Of a stretch of DNA of 64,000 nt, positions 38,465-48,004 are shown piece after piece. Within the stretch, counting starts at the first letter, position 1, and the number at the start of each line of letters is the position of its first letter. Under the pieces are notes generated by a model. The model was not told where the DNA came from. It was given only the letters and a program-made list of their open reading frames with translations, and ran no database searches. Origin of the DNA: Thermococcus thioreducens (GTDB lineage Archaea > Methanobacteriota_B > Thermococci > Thermococcales > Thermococcaceae); the NCBI RefSeq assembly GCF_002214545.1, contig NZ_CP015105.1:124001-188000 (forward strand), in the 5' to 3' direction. The position numbers and the translations under genes are program-made.

Positions 38465-39922
38465 ATGAGATGGGTCGACGTCAAAGAAGGATTTAAGGAA
38501 TTCCTTGAAGAATTCAAGAGGGAGAAGACCGGCATAGCCGGTGTCATTCTCCTTGTTATCCTTGTCCTTGTTGCACTCACTGCACCGTACACCACCATAC
38601 CGGATCTGCCAGAGAAGTGGAGGAGCTCCGCCTACTGGGAGGACAACCCCAAGAACGTTCCTCCGACCTGGTACAATATGTTCACCTCCCAGAAGCTTGT
38701 TCCTCAGGAAGTATACTACATCAACGACCTGAAGATAACTCACCCCTCCGATACAAGGACTGTAATTGAAGCTGATTACAACTTCCCCAACCGCTATATC
38801 CTGGGGCCGCAGGGCATAATTATACGTGGGCTGAACGTATCTGTTGGCGATCCAATGAATGCCCCAGTATTTGACCTGTACCTCCTGAGGCCGGATGGGA
38901 AGAAAATCCCCCTACTCAAAAACAAGCCCCTGAGCGCAGGCACGATCTCCGTGGGCAGGGACAGTACGATATCGGCCAACGTCTACATATGGCTCGTCAA
39001 CGTCACAGAGGGCAGGGAGATAACCATGTTTGAAGTTCCACTTCAGACGATCCTTATCAGCGACATGGTCGCCCCAATGTTTGCCAAGGTTGAGCCCGGG
39101 ATGAACGTGACCCAGATAATAGAAAACCCCGAGCCCCTCTGGGGCAATTACAAGCTTGTCCTCGATATAAACAACCCCGCACCCGACAAGAACAAGATTA
39201 TGCTTGATAACATAAAGGTGACCTTCCTTGGAAGGAGCTACGGAACAATGGGTACCGACTACCTTGGCAGGGATCTCTGGGCCGGCATCATCTGGGGTAG
39301 CAGAGTTTCGCTGACCATTGGTGTGCTCGTCTCCGTCCTAAGCACCGTCATCGGCCTTGTATACGGAGTTACCAGTGCATACCTCGGTGGAAACGCCGAC
39401 GAGTTCATGATGCGTATCAACGAGATATTTGCCTCAATTCCGAGCCTGCCGATACTTATCCTCATCGGAGCCACAATGGGACACATAACACTAATGTTCA
39501 TAGTGCTGCTGTTGGTCATCTTCGGATGGATGGGAATAGCAAGGATTTCGAGAAGTATGGCGCTCCAGATCAAGGAGCAGACGTACATTGAGGCGGCTAG
39601 GGCACTCGGTGCCGGCAACGGCAGGATAATCTTCAAGCACATCCTGCCCCAGCTCCTTCCCTATGCCTTCGCGGTCATAGCCCTCAGCGTTCCGAGCGCG
39701 GTTATCGCCGAGGCTTCACTGAGCTTCCTCGGTATCGGTGACCCGACGGCCGTTACGTGGGGTCAGATACTCAACGCGGCCCAGAATCAGGCGGCAACGA
39801 CCAAGGGCTACTGGTGGTGGGTTCTCCCGCCCGGGCTTGGAATCGCTGTCGTCGGCCTTACCTTCGTCCTCATAGGTACGGCCCTCGATAAGATACTCAA
39901 CCCGAGGCTCAGGAGGCTGTGA
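38465..39922 (+). CDS. dppC: Peptide ABC transporter permease DppC with large outer insertion
   Basis: 485 residues, well above the bacterial size of about 300. Between helix 1 (about 22-42) and the GTDYLGRDLW signature lies an extracytoplasmic insertion of about 220 residues starting SAYWEDNPKNVPPTW. Five C-terminal helices carry the EAA loop TYIEAARALGAGN. The same insertion occurs in the two orphan DppC proteins of this window, so it is a lineage feature; it may dock the membrane-tethered binding protein (inference). Confidence 0.9.
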   Translation: MRWVDVKEGFKEFLEEFKREKTGIAGVILLVILVLVALTAPYTTIPDLPEKWRSSAYWEDNPKNVPPTWYNMFTSQKLVPQEVYYINDLKITHPSDTRTVIEADYNFPNRYILGPQGIIIRGLNVSVGDPMNAPVFDLYLLRPDGKKIPLLKNKPLSAGTISVGRDSTISANVYIWLVNVTEGREITMFEVPLQTILISDMVAPMFAKVEPGMNVTQIIENPEPLWGNYKLVLDINNPAPDKNKIMLDNIKVTFLGRSYGTMGTDYLGRDLWAGIIWGSRVSLTIGVLVSVLSTVIGLVYGVTSAYLGGNADEFMMRINEIFASIPSLPILILIGATMGHITLMFIVLLLVIFGWMGIARISRSMALQIKEQTYIEAARALGAGNGRIIFKHILPQLLPYAFAVIALSVPSAVIAEASLSFLGIGDPTAVTWGQILNAAQNQAATTKGYWWWVLPPGLGIAVVGLTFVLIGTALDKILNPRLRRL

Positions 39923-39932
39923 GGTGGTATAA

Positions 39933-40892
39933 ATGGCTAGGAACGTACTCGAAGTTAAAGACCTCAAGATGTATTACTTCACCAGCAAGGGTGTCGTCAA
40001 GGCCGTCGACAACATCTCGTTCAACCTCAGGAAGGGTGAAGTGCTGGGACTTGCCGGTGAGAGCGGATGCGGCAAGTCCTCCCTTGGTTTTACCCTTATG
40101 GGAATGCCGACTCCGCCGGGCAAAATCGTCAGCGGTAGCGTGAAGATTGACGGGAGGGAAATAGTTGGTCTCCCGGAGGATGTCCTTAGGAAGGAGATAC
40201 GCTGGCAGAAGATATCCATGATCTTCCAGGGTGCAATGAACGCCCTCAACCCCGTCTATACCGTCGGATATCAGATGACCGAGCCGCTGATACTCCACAA
40301 GGGTATGAGCAAGGATGAGGCCCTTGACAGGGCCCAGAAGTACCTTGAGCTCGTCGGTCTCGACCCCGAGATAGTCTACCGCTACCCGCACGAGCTTTCA
40401 GGTGGTATGAAGCAGCGTGTCATCATCGCCACGGCCCTCCTCCTTGAGCCCGACGTCGTTATCGCTGATGAGCCAACGACTGCTCTCGACGTCGTTGTTC
40501 AGGCTCAGATCATCAACCTCATGAAGAAGCTGAAGAAGGAGCTTGGCCTTTCAATGATATTCATCACCCACGACCTTAGTATACTCGCCGAGATCAGCGA
40601 CCGCGTTGCCATCATGTACGCAGGTAAGATCGTTGAGATAGGAGACAGCGAGAAGGTCTACTACGAGCCGGCCCACCCGTACACCCAGAAGCTTCTCTCG
40701 GCAATACCGAGACTGCATGAGGACGTGGAGAAGCTGGAGTTCATCCCGGGACAGCCGCCCAACCTCATCAACCCGCCCAAAGGATGCCGCTTCCACCCGA
40801 GGTGCCCGTACGCAATGCAGGTTTGTAAGGAGCAGGAACCCGAGCTTAAGGAAGTTGATAAGGATCACTATGCCGCATGCTGGCTGCTGTGA
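39933..40892 (+). CDS. dppD: Peptide ABC transporter ATPase DppD
   Basis: 319 residues. Walker A GESGCGKS (42-49), Q-loop, signature ELSGGMKQR, Walker B VVIADEPTTALD, and the C-terminal oligopeptide/dipeptide domain with four cysteines (GCRFHPRCPYAMQVC ... AACWLL) of the kind seen to bind an Fe-S cluster in a mycobacterial OppD. Pairs with DppF. Confidence 0.94.
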   Translation: MARNVLEVKDLKMYYFTSKGVVKAVDNISFNLRKGEVLGLAGESGCGKSSLGFTLMGMPTPPGKIVSGSVKIDGREIVGLPEDVLRKEIRWQKISMIFQGAMNALNPVYTVGYQMTEPLILHKGMSKDEALDRAQKYLELVGLDPEIVYRYPHELSGGMKQRVIIATALLLEPDVVIADEPTTALDVVVQAQIINLMKKLKKELGLSMIFITHDLSILAEISDRVAIMYAGKIVEIGDSEKVYYEPAHPYTQKLLSAIPRLHEDVEKLEFIPGQPPNLINPPKGCRFHPRCPYAMQVCKEQEPELKEVDKDHYAACWLL

Positions 40893-40902
40893 GGTGTGAG
40901 AG

Positions 40903-41910
40903 ATGGCGGAGCCGATACTCAAGGTTGAAAACCTCAAGAAGTACTTCCCGATCAAGAGGGGCTTCATCGACACGATCAAGGGCGCCCCCCAGAAAAAGGT
41001 TCACGCGGTGGACGGCATTAGCTTTGAGATATACAAGCAGCAGGTCTTTGCCCTCGTTGGTGAGAGCGGGTGTGGTAAGTCCACCACAGGAAAGCTGATC
41101 GTTAAACTGCTGGAGCCCACCGATGGAAGGATATACCTTGAGGGCAAGGACGTGACCAACGTCAAGACCAAGGAGGAGATACTCGACTACAGAAGGCACG
41201 TGCAGATGATATTCCAGGATCCGTTCAGCTCAATGAACCCGAGGTTCAGGATATTCGACATCCTTGAGGAACCGCTTCTCATACACGGCATCGGCGAAAC
41301 CAAGGCCGAGCGTGAGGAGCTCATCTACAAGGCCCTTGAGATGGTCAAGATAACCCCACCGGAGGACTACGTCGGCAGGTTCCCGCACATGCTGTCCGGT
41401 GGTCAGAGGCAGCGTGTCGCTATTGCAAGGGCCCTCATCCTGAACCCGACCTTCATCGTTGCCGACGAGCCGGTCTCGATGCTCGACGTGTCCATCCGTG
41501 CCGAGATCCTTGAGCTGATGAAGGAGCTCAAGGAGAAGATGGGCGTCACCTACCTCTACATCACCCACGACATGTCTACGGCCAGGTACTTCGCCGACTG
41601 GATGGCGGTCATGTACCTCGGAAGGATAGTCGAGATGGGTCCGGTCGAGAAGGTCATTGACAACCCGCTTCACCCCTACACCAGAGCGTTGCTGGCGGCG
41701 GTTCCCGAGCCGAAGCCAGAAAGGAGAAACGTCATCAAGGAGCTGCCGATCAGGGGTGAGGTGCCCAACGCCGTCGACATACCGCCCGGGTGCCGCTTCC
41801 ACCCGAGGTGTATCTACGCCCAGAAGGGACTCTGCGACACCAAACACCCGCAGCTCGTCGAGTACGAGCACAACCACTGGGCCGAGTGCCACCTCGTTGG
41901 CAAGTACTGA
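40903..41910 (+). CDS. dppF: Peptide ABC transporter ATPase DppF
   Basis: 335 residues. Walker A GESGCGKS (53-60), signature MLSGGQRQR, Walker B FIVADEPVSMLD and the same four-cysteine C-terminal domain (GCRFHPRCIYAQKGLC ... WAECHL). Last gene of the operon; CTTCTCTTTTTCTTTCC follows the stop and is a likely terminator. The DppDF pair could also serve the two orphan permease pairs (inference). Confidence 0.94.
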   Translation: MAEPILKVENLKKYFPIKRGFIDTIKGAPQKKVHAVDGISFEIYKQQVFALVGESGCGKSTTGKLIVKLLEPTDGRIYLEGKDVTNVKTKEEILDYRRHVQMIFQDPFSSMNPRFRIFDILEEPLLIHGIGETKAEREELIYKALEMVKITPPEDYVGRFPHMLSGGQRQRVAIARALILNPTFIVADEPVSMLDVSIRAEILELMKELKEKMGVTYLYITHDMSTARYFADWMAVMYLGRIVEMGPVEKVIDNPLHPYTRALLAAVPEPKPERRNVIKELPIRGEVPNAVDIPPGCRFHPRCIYAQKGLCDTKHPQLVEYEHNHWAECHLVGKY

Positions 41911-41940
41911 CTTCTCTTTTTCTTTCCTTAGGTGGTGACG

Positions 41941-42417
41941 ATGGGAACGCTCAGGGATGCGATGGGATATCCTCTTCTGAGGGCTGGCCTGATAATGCTC
42001 ATTCTGGCACTGCTGATATCGGTTGCCGGTTTCTACCGTGTTAACGAGTCTTATTCCACTAGTGGGACGCTTGGAGAGGGTATGCACTACCTGGGAGACG
42101 ATAAATTTGAAAGTGAATACCTCTACCATAACAGGACCCTGATCCTTTCATCATCCGGTGCAAACCTCTCACTTATCCAGGGGACCAAAATAACGAACTA
42201 CACCCTTGCTAACCGTGAGATAACGCTTCATCCCGAGGAGAGGCCAGTGATATATGTTTTTAATGGGAGCGTGAATTATACATATGGGGCGACCGCCGTT
42301 GACTACCCCTATGCCGTCTACTCCCTCCTCGCTTTCGTGCTGATGCTTGTAGGCATAGTTATTTCCTTTATTGGATACACCCAGTTCCTGAGGGACGTGA
42401 AGGAGGGTAAAAAATGA
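41941..42417 (+). CDS. Two-helix membrane protein of unknown function
   Basis: 158 residues: helix (about 17-36), extracytoplasmic domain (about 40-125) with several N-glycosylation sequons, second helix (about 128-150) and a short charged tail. No family recognised. GGTGGTGACG precedes ATG 41941. Its stop overlaps the start of nadE by four bases, so it is translated with nadE; the link may be only positional. Confidence 0.65.
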   Translation: MGTLRDAMGYPLLRAGLIMLILALLISVAGFYRVNESYSTSGTLGEGMHYLGDDKFESEYLYHNRTLILSSSGANLSLIQGTKITNYTLANREITLHPEERPVIYVFNGSVNYTYGATAVDYPYAVYSLLAFVLMLVGIVISFIGYTQFLRDVKEGKK

Positions 42418-43175
42418 GAGTACTTGATTACGGCGCGGCTATCGATAGGATAACCTGGTTTATCCGTGAAAAGGTTGGGGAAGCAGGTGCTGACGGAGTT
42501 GTCGTCGGGATAAGCGGGGGCATAGACAGCGCTACAGTTGCACACCTCGCCGTAAGGGCACTTGGAAAGGATAAGGTTCTCGGCCTGATAATGCCGTACT
42601 ACGAGAACGGCGACCTTGAGGATGCCAGGCTCGTATGTGAGGCCCTGGGAATTGATTACAGGGTGATCAGTATAAAGCCCATTGTGGATGAGTTCGAGAG
42701 GGCAGTCGGTGGACTTGACGTTAAGAGCAGGGGCAACGTAATGGCCAGGACCAGGATGGTTCTGCTGTACGCGCACGCCAACGCCATGAACCGCCTCGTC
42801 CTCGGAACCAGCAACAGGAGCGAGGTTCTCACGGGGTACTTCACCAAGTGGGGCGACGGTGCGAGCGACTACGCGCCGCTCATAAACCTCTACAAGACAG
42901 AGGTCTGGGAGATAGCGAAACTTCTTGGAGTTCCGGAGAGAATAATCAAGAAGAAGCCTACAGCCGGGCTGTGGGAGGGGCAGACCGACGAGGACGAGCT
43001 TGGAATAAGCTACCGCCTCCTCGATGAGATACTCTGGCGCATGGTTGACCTCGGAAAGGAAAAGAGTGAAATCGCTGAGGAGCTCGGAATACCATTGGAA
43101 AGGGTTGAGTACGTCGAGAAGCTGATAAGGGGCAGTGAACACAAGAGGCGCCTCCCGGTCGGCCCGGTCTTCTGA
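42414..43175 (+). CDS. nadE: NH3-dependent NAD+ synthetase
   Basis: 253 residues. Converts deamido-NAD+ to NAD+ using ammonia. ATP pyrophosphatase P-loop SGGIDSAT (34-41), then [15 protein letters not shown] and the [18 protein letters not shown] segment. No glutaminase domain, so ammonia is the nitrogen donor. Confidence 0.95.
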   Translation: MRVLDYGAAIDRITWFIREKVGEAGADGVVVGISGGIDSATVAHLAVRALGKDKVLGLIMPYYENGDLEDARLVCEALGIDYRVISIKPIVDEFERAVGGLDVKSRGNVMARTRMVLLYAHANAMNRLVLGTSNRSEVLTGYFTKWGDGASDYAPLINLYKTEVWEIAKLLGVPERIIKKKPTAGLWEGQTDEDELGISYRLLDEILWRMVDLGKEKSEIAEELGIPLERVEYVEKLIRGSEHKRRLPVGPVF

Positions 43176-43184
43176 GGTGGGTTC

Positions 43185-44069
43185 ATGAAGCGAGGCTACA
43201 TTTTCGTTTTTCTAGCCGCCTCCATGTGGGGGACTCTGGGCATATTCGCCAAGTACCTTGACGGTTTTGGATTAACGCCCTTCACGATGGTGTTCTACAG
43301 GGTTTTCTTCGCCATAGTCCTCCTGGCACTGTATCTCCGCCTCAGGGGCATAGATTTCTCCCTTGAGCGCTCCCGCCTCAGATTCTACGCCCTCTACGGC
43401 TTCTTCAGCATCTTCCTATTTTACACCCTCTACTTCTACACGGTAACGATATCGTCGGTTTCATTTGCCGTTCTGCTCCTCTATACTGCCCCGGTATATT
43501 CAATAGTCCTCGGCAGGCTGGTCTTCAACGAGCCGTTGGTGAGGGAGAAGGTCACCGCCCTGGGAATGGTTATGCTTGGCGTTCTCCTTGTGAACTGGGG
43601 GGATGTGCGGTTTTCCACAAAGGCTCTGCTCTTCGGACTGCTGACGGGTTTAACCTACGCACTTTACGGTGTTCTGGCGAAGTTCGCCGTTAGGGACGAC
43701 GAGCCCGAGAAAGCGCTCTTCTACACGCTCCTCTTCGGCATGATTTACCTCCTTCCGTTCACGGCCTTCTCGGTGCCCTCGGGCGCCCTTCCTTACCTCT
43801 TTGCCCTGGCGTTCTTCCCGACATTCTTGGGCTACATACTCTACAACCACGCCCTAAAGGAGATTGAGGTGAGCAGGGCCAGCATAGTCGCCACGATTGA
43901 ACCTGTCGTGGCGATAGCACTGGCGTTCCTTTTATTTGGTGAGTCCCTTACGGCCAAACAGCTGGTTGGAGCGGCTCTCATAATTGGGGGTTCTGCCCTG
44001 GTGCATCTAAAAGAGGAAGAAAAGCCGGAAGAGAGCATTATTGAAGAGGTGCTCGAAGAGGTTCATTAG
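43185..44069 (+). CDS. DMT-superfamily (EamA) transporter
   Basis: 294 residues with ten predicted helices in two EamA repeats (about 5-135 and 148-280) and an acidic C-terminal tail. Drug/metabolite transporter family; substrate unknown. GAGGTGGGTTC precedes ATG 43185, nine bases after nadE. Its stop overlaps the converging glnA stop by four bases. Confidence 0.88.
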   Translation: MKRGYIFVFLAASMWGTLGIFAKYLDGFGLTPFTMVFYRVFFAIVLLALYLRLRGIDFSLERSRLRFYALYGFFSIFLFYTLYFYTVTISSVSFAVLLLYTAPVYSIVLGRLVFNEPLVREKVTALGMVMLGVLLVNWGDVRFSTKALLFGLLTGLTYALYGVLAKFAVRDDEPEKALFYTLLFGMIYLLPFTAFSVPSGALPYLFALAFFPTFLGYILYNHALKEIEVSRASIVATIEPVVAIALAFLLFGESLTAKQLVGAALIIGGSALVHLKEEEKPEESIIEEVLEEVH

Positions 44070-45397
44070 ACGTGGAAGTACCTCTCCAGCTCCCATTCAG
44101 TAACCTTCTTCGTATCCTCGGGAAGACCCTTAGCGCCCAGGTATTCGAGATACCCCTCCCACTCACGCTCCTTGTATGCTATGAAGTTCCTGTATGCACC
44201 GCCCAGGGCTTCCCTGACGACCCCGTCCTTCTTGAGTTCCTCCAAGGCTTCGCCAAGGCTTTCAGGTAGTGTGTCTATGCCCAGGCTTTTCCGCTTGGAA
44301 TCGCCCATCTCATAGACGTTTTCCTCAACATACGCGTCGGGCTCGATTTTTCTCCTTATTCCGTCCAGCCCGGCCATCAGTATCGCTGCAAATGCCAGGT
44401 ATGGGTTGGCACTCGGATCGGGACAGCGGTACTCTATCCTGGCACCGTTGCCCCAGAAGGCCGGAACCCTTATCAGCGCACTTCTGTTCCTGTAGCCCCA
44501 GCTTATGTATACCGGGGCCTCGTAGCCCGGGACGAGACGCTTGTAGCTGTTCACAGTGGGGTTGGTTACTGCTGTCAGGGCCTTTGCGTGGGCGAGTATA
44601 CCCCCTACGAAGTAAAGTGCGGTCTCGCTGAGCCCTTCATCACCAATAAATGCGTTCTCCCCGTCTTTCCAGAGGCTTATGTGGAGGTGCATTCCGTTTC
44701 CGGGAAAGCCGTAGAGGGGCTTTGGCATGAACGTGGCGTAGAGCCCGTGCATCTCCGATATAGCCTTTACGATGTACTTGAAGCTGACTATGTTGTCTGC
44801 CGTCCTTAGGGCTTCATCATAGCGGAAGTCTATCTCGTGCTGTGCCTTCCCAACCTCGTGGTGGAGAACCTCGGGAACGAGTCCGAGGGCCGGCATGTGG
44901 AGCGCTATCTCCCTCTTTAACTCCCTGGCCCTGTCAAGGGTCACGAGGTCAAAATAACCACCGCTGTCGGGTATCTGGAGCTCCCAGGAACCGTTCTTCT
45001 TGAAGAGGTAGAACTCCGGTTCCGGCCCTATGTACGCCCTGAATCCGGCCTTTTCGAGTTCTTCAAGGGCACCCCTGAGGACACCTCTGGGGTCGGCTGG
45101 ATAGGGCTTTCTGCCCTTGTATATATATCCATAGACCCTTGAAATTCCTTCCCATGGTATCTCCGCGTAGGCTGATGGGTCCGCTTTGAATATCAAGTCG
45201 CTGTCCTCTATCCCTTCAAATCCTGGGATTGAGGAGCCGTCAAAGGCTATGCCGTCTTCTATGGCCTCGTCGTATCTCCCTATGGGAACTTCCATGCCTT
45301 TTGGAACTCCGTTAATGTCCACGAAAATAAGCTGGATAAATTTCACCTTCTTGGGTTCGAAGAGGGTTCCCTTTTCTGACGCGCTCAAACTGTTCAT
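44066..45397 (-). CDS. glnA: Glutamine synthetase type I
   Basis: 443 residues. Condenses glutamate and ammonia with ATP. Beta-grasp domain with FDGSSIPGF (52-60), catalytic domain with GPEPEFYLF, NGMHLHIS, and the arginine segments near NRSALIRVP. No adenylylation loop tyrosine region of the I-beta class, so the I-alpha form. ATG 45397 follows AGGTGATAA; GTG 45406 lies inside that site. Likely TATA element on the minus strand at 45459-45469, leaving a leader of about 35-40 bases. Confidence 0.95.
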   Translation of the reverse strand: MNSLSASEKGTLFEPKKVKFIQLIFVDINGVPKGMEVPIGRYDEAIEDGIAFDGSSIPGFEGIEDSDLIFKADPSAYAEIPWEGISRVYGYIYKGRKPYPADPRGVLRGALEELEKAGFRAYIGPEPEFYLFKKNGSWELQIPDSGGYFDLVTLDRARELKREIALHMPALGLVPEVLHHEVGKAQHEIDFRYDEALRTADNIVSFKYIVKAISEMHGLYATFMPKPLYGFPGNGMHLHISLWKDGENAFIGDEGLSETALYFVGGILAHAKALTAVTNPTVNSYKRLVPGYEAPVYISWGYRNRSALIRVPAFWGNGARIEYRCPDPSANPYLAFAAILMAGLDGIRRKIEPDAYVEENVYEMGDSKRKSLGIDTLPESLGEALEELKKDGVVREALGGAYRNFIAYKEREWEGYLEYLGAKGLPEDTKKVTEWELERYFHV

Positions 45398-45483
45398 ATT
45401 TATCACCTATTATTGCTCTAATGTTCAGTGTTTATGCCATCTTATTGAACGATTATTCCAATAAAAGCCTTTTTACTGGATTT

Positions 45484-45498
45484 TTGTCATTGTGACAA
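45484..45498. promoter_or_regulatory. Perfect dyad upstream of the glnA TATA box
   Basis: TTGTCA-TTG-TGACAA, a perfect six-base inverted repeat with three-base spacer, about 16 bases upstream of the glnA TATA element and about 70 bases before the TATA box of the DUF61 gene. Candidate operator for a nitrogen-responsive Lrp-like regulator (inference). Confidence 0.5.
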
Positions 45499-45617
45499 CT
45501 GTGTGGTCTGAGTTCCCGCTGACTGACAAAAAATTGTTATTTTTGCCGTTTATCCTTTTTAATTTCAACAAATATAAGTTAAGCAAAGGTTTATTGGATC
45601 CGCGAGTATGGGGGAAC

Positions 45618-46025
45618 ATGCCGAAAGCTGAAGACATACTGAACAGGGAGATAGCTCGGGTAAACCTTCACCTTCCAGCGGACAGGCCCACTCTGAAACA
45701 GCTGTTGGGGGAAAAGGAACCGAGGGTCAGGTTGCGCGATGGGAGCTATCACCACTTCAGGCGTTCCGAGCTGGAGTATCTCATCTCACTCCTCGATGAG
45801 GGAGAGGAAGAACGTTTGAGGATACCGATAGTACTTGAAATAAGCACGCTGTACCGGGGCTACTTCAGGGTGAGGGGAAGAACAGAGGTTAAGGTCATTG
45901 AGAAAATCCTCGGTACCTACGATATCCTGGATGAAAAAATAGAGGGGCTCTATCCGAGATATCTCCTTCCGAAAATCAGAAAAGCCCTCCCGACGACAAC
46001 GACGTATGCGTTCATAACGGAGTGA
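45618..46025 (+). CDS. DUF61 (UPF0216) family protein
   Basis: 135-residue soluble protein of the archaeal DUF61 family, function unknown. Conserved segments visible: RPTLKQLL, RDGSYHHF and RIPIVLEIST. ATG 45618 is chosen with GGGGAAC just upstream and a TATA element AAATATAAG at 45570-45578; an open frame runs back to 45492 through the AT-rich promoter. Overlaps the next small gene's ribosome binding site. Confidence 0.8.
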   Translation: MPKAEDILNREIARVNLHLPADRPTLKQLLGEKEPRVRLRDGSYHHFRRSELEYLISLLDEGEEERLRIPIVLEISTLYRGYFRVRGRTEVKVIEKILGTYDILDEKIEGLYPRYLLPKIRKALPTTTTYAFITE

Positions 46026-46030
46026 TGGAT

Positions 46031-46306
46031 ATGGACGAAGACCTAAAGGTTCTGCGCGACTACCTGATGTTCACCGTCCCCCACGTTACGGTGCTTGCCG
46101 GTGCACTCCTGGGACTTCTCATGATAATGGGGGTACAGGTCAACACCGCTCTCGGGATATTCGCCGTCTTTTACGGGTTCATGCTCTTCGTCCTTGGCCT
46201 GGTGATAGGCCCTCACTTTTCCAAAGTGCTCTGGTACCGGCTTATGATGGTCTTTTTTGCCTTTTTGATGCTCCTGGGGGTCGTTCTTCTGTTGTATGGA
46301 GAGTAG
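46031..46306 (+). CDS. Small three-helix membrane protein
   Basis: 91 residues, hydrophobic segments about 12-32, 37-57 and 65-88, no motif known to me. Of the clustered starts (GTG 46022, ATG 46025, ATG 46031) the last is best spaced from GGAGTGA at 46019-46025, which overlaps the DUF61 stop; the two genes are therefore coupled. Confidence 0.6.
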   Translation: MDEDLKVLRDYLMFTVPHVTVLAGALLGLLMIMGVQVNTALGIFAVFYGFMLFVLGLVIGPHFSKVLWYRLMMVFFAFLMLLGVVLLLYGE

Positions 46307-46307
46307 C

Positions 46308-46316
46308 CTTTATATG
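46308..46316 (+). promoter_or_regulatory. TATA box of the surface-protein gene
   Basis: CTTTATATG about 33-41 bases before ATG 46349; GGTGAGAACGT follows as ribosome binding site. Confidence 0.5.
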
Positions 46317-46348
46317 GGAAAAGGAACAACTAAACATGGTGAGAACGT

Positions 46349-47965
46349 ATGCGGAAGGCAGTGGTTGCGTTGATCCTCCTAACTCTGGTCATGGCACTTC
46401 TCCCGGGCTCCTCCGCCCAGTTTGTCACTTTTACAACAAACGACGAAATTACCCTGCTCCGCGGGGACTACAGTATCGGGACGATAATGCTGACGAATGC
46501 CGGTGGCTTCAGTTTTAAAATAGTCAGCTATCAGAAATTCTGGGTGGAAGATGATAACGGCAACGTTGTTCCGGGCTTTAATCTCACCTTGACTCCAACT
46601 ATTTTCAGTGATTGGACATCCCAGAAGACCTATTCTGTGTCATACAACATATCCTGCGCCTCCAATGTTTCAGGTGGAACATACACACTCTATCTGCGTT
46701 TCCTGGCGTTTACCTCTGACAACTCCATGTACATAGTCCACGCCACAGTGCCGCTCCATGTGATTGAGGGGGCTCTGGATTTTGGGGTGGCGGATGCCTA
46801 TGTTAAGGAGCGTCCAGGTTCCCCTTATGTTCTCAACGGAGAGACTATAGTGGTGTTTTCCCATGTTAACAACATAGGGCACTCAAGAGTTCCCGTTCAT
46901 GCTACCGTCTCCTTTTCCCTTGGGGGGAAGGTGTATTTCCTCGAAAACAGAACCCTCAACATGGCCCCTGGGGACAACTTAGTTCGCTTTGAAGTGCCTG
47001 TAGGGTATGAACTGCCCGAGGGCACGTACAGGCTGGAGTACGTGCTCAAGTATGATGATGGGACATACAGATACTCGCGGGAGATTCCCGTCAAGTTTGG
47101 GGTGAAGCTTGTAGGGGCCTCCCTTCAGTCGGACACGGTAAAGCTTGGGGGGGAGAACAGAGCATATCTAACCCTCCTATCAGAGAGAAACGTTAACCTG
47201 AATCTCACCGTGGAGACCTACAGGAACGGGACGCTGGTTGCAAGAACCGTTGAACCCACCGTGATCAGGGGAGGTACGAACGTCATTGAGGTGAGCCTCC
47301 CAACCAACGTGTCCGGAGGGCTGACGTCCCTCATAGAGCTGACCTTTGATAGAAGGGTTATAGGGAAGAGCAACGTTTCGTACAAGGTTCTCGCACCCCC
47401 CACTATAAAGGACGTAACCTATGAGAAAGTCCCCGACAACGAGGTCGTCTTCAAGATACTCATTGAGAACCCTAACTCCGAACCCTTTGAGGGGCAGCTT
47501 TCCTACAGGATAGTGTCCAATGGAAGCGTTCTCTATAAGGACTCCCTGGAAAGCACAATAAAGCCCGGAATCAACGAGGTCTCTCTGAGGTTCAATCTTC
47601 CAGTGGGACTGGCAGTTGGTTATGAATTTACGCTCAGCGCCATGGGTGAAACCAGCGTTTCCAAAGGTGAGTTGTATCTGGAACCTCCAGCTCCACCTAC
47701 GACAGCTACAACAACCACCACTACAACCGCGTCAAATACCACGACAACGACCCCCGCTGGAACATCGGCGGGCCTCTGGGTGGGGATCCTCGTAGTGGCC
47801 TTCCTCCTGCTGGCTGTCGGGGCGTTCTACTACAACACCCGCGGGGGTGGAAAATCCAGAAAACGCGTCCGGCCCAAGCCCAAGAGGCGTTCGCCCCTTG
47901 GAAGGTTTAAGAGGCCCAAGGAGCCCAAGTTCAGGGAGAACAGAGAACTTCCAAAGAAGAAGTGA
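46349..47965 (+). CDS. Secreted, membrane-anchored beta-sandwich surface protein
   Basis: 538 residues: signal peptide (1-23, cut after SSA), several Ig/CARDB-like beta-sandwich segments (about 24-440), a Thr-rich linker (about 450-470), one membrane helix (about 475-495) and a very basic tail (KRVRPKPKRRS...). More than eight N-glycosylation sequons. The plan resembles archaeal cell-surface adhesion or S-layer-associated proteins; ligand unknown. Its stop lies 39 bases before RNase P RNA. Confidence 0.75.
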   Translation: MRKAVVALILLTLVMALLPGSSAQFVTFTTNDEITLLRGDYSIGTIMLTNAGGFSFKIVSYQKFWVEDDNGNVVPGFNLTLTPTIFSDWTSQKTYSVSYNISCASNVSGGTYTLYLRFLAFTSDNSMYIVHATVPLHVIEGALDFGVADAYVKERPGSPYVLNGETIVVFSHVNNIGHSRVPVHATVSFSLGGKVYFLENRTLNMAPGDNLVRFEVPVGYELPEGTYRLEYVLKYDDGTYRYSREIPVKFGVKLVGASLQSDTVKLGGENRAYLTLLSERNVNLNLTVETYRNGTLVARTVEPTVIRGGTNVIEVSLPTNVSGGLTSLIELTFDRRVIGKSNVSYKVLAPPTIKDVTYEKVPDNEVVFKILIENPNSEPFEGQLSYRIVSNGSVLYKDSLESTIKPGINEVSLRFNLPVGLAVGYEFTLSAMGETSVSKGELYLEPPAPPTTATTTTTTTASNTTTTTPAGTSAGLWVGILVVAFLLLAVGAFYYNTRGGGKSRKRVRPKPKRRSPLGRFKRPKEPKFRENRELPKKK

Positions 47966-47972
47966 ATACCAA

Positions 47973-47982
47973 ACTTTTTTAT
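47973..47982 (+). promoter_or_regulatory. TATA box of RNase P RNA
   Basis: ACTTTTTTAT is centred about 28 bases before the first base of helix P1, directly after the surface-protein stop codon. Confidence 0.6.
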
Positions 47983-48004
47983 CCCTATTTTCTCCACCCC
48001 ATCT

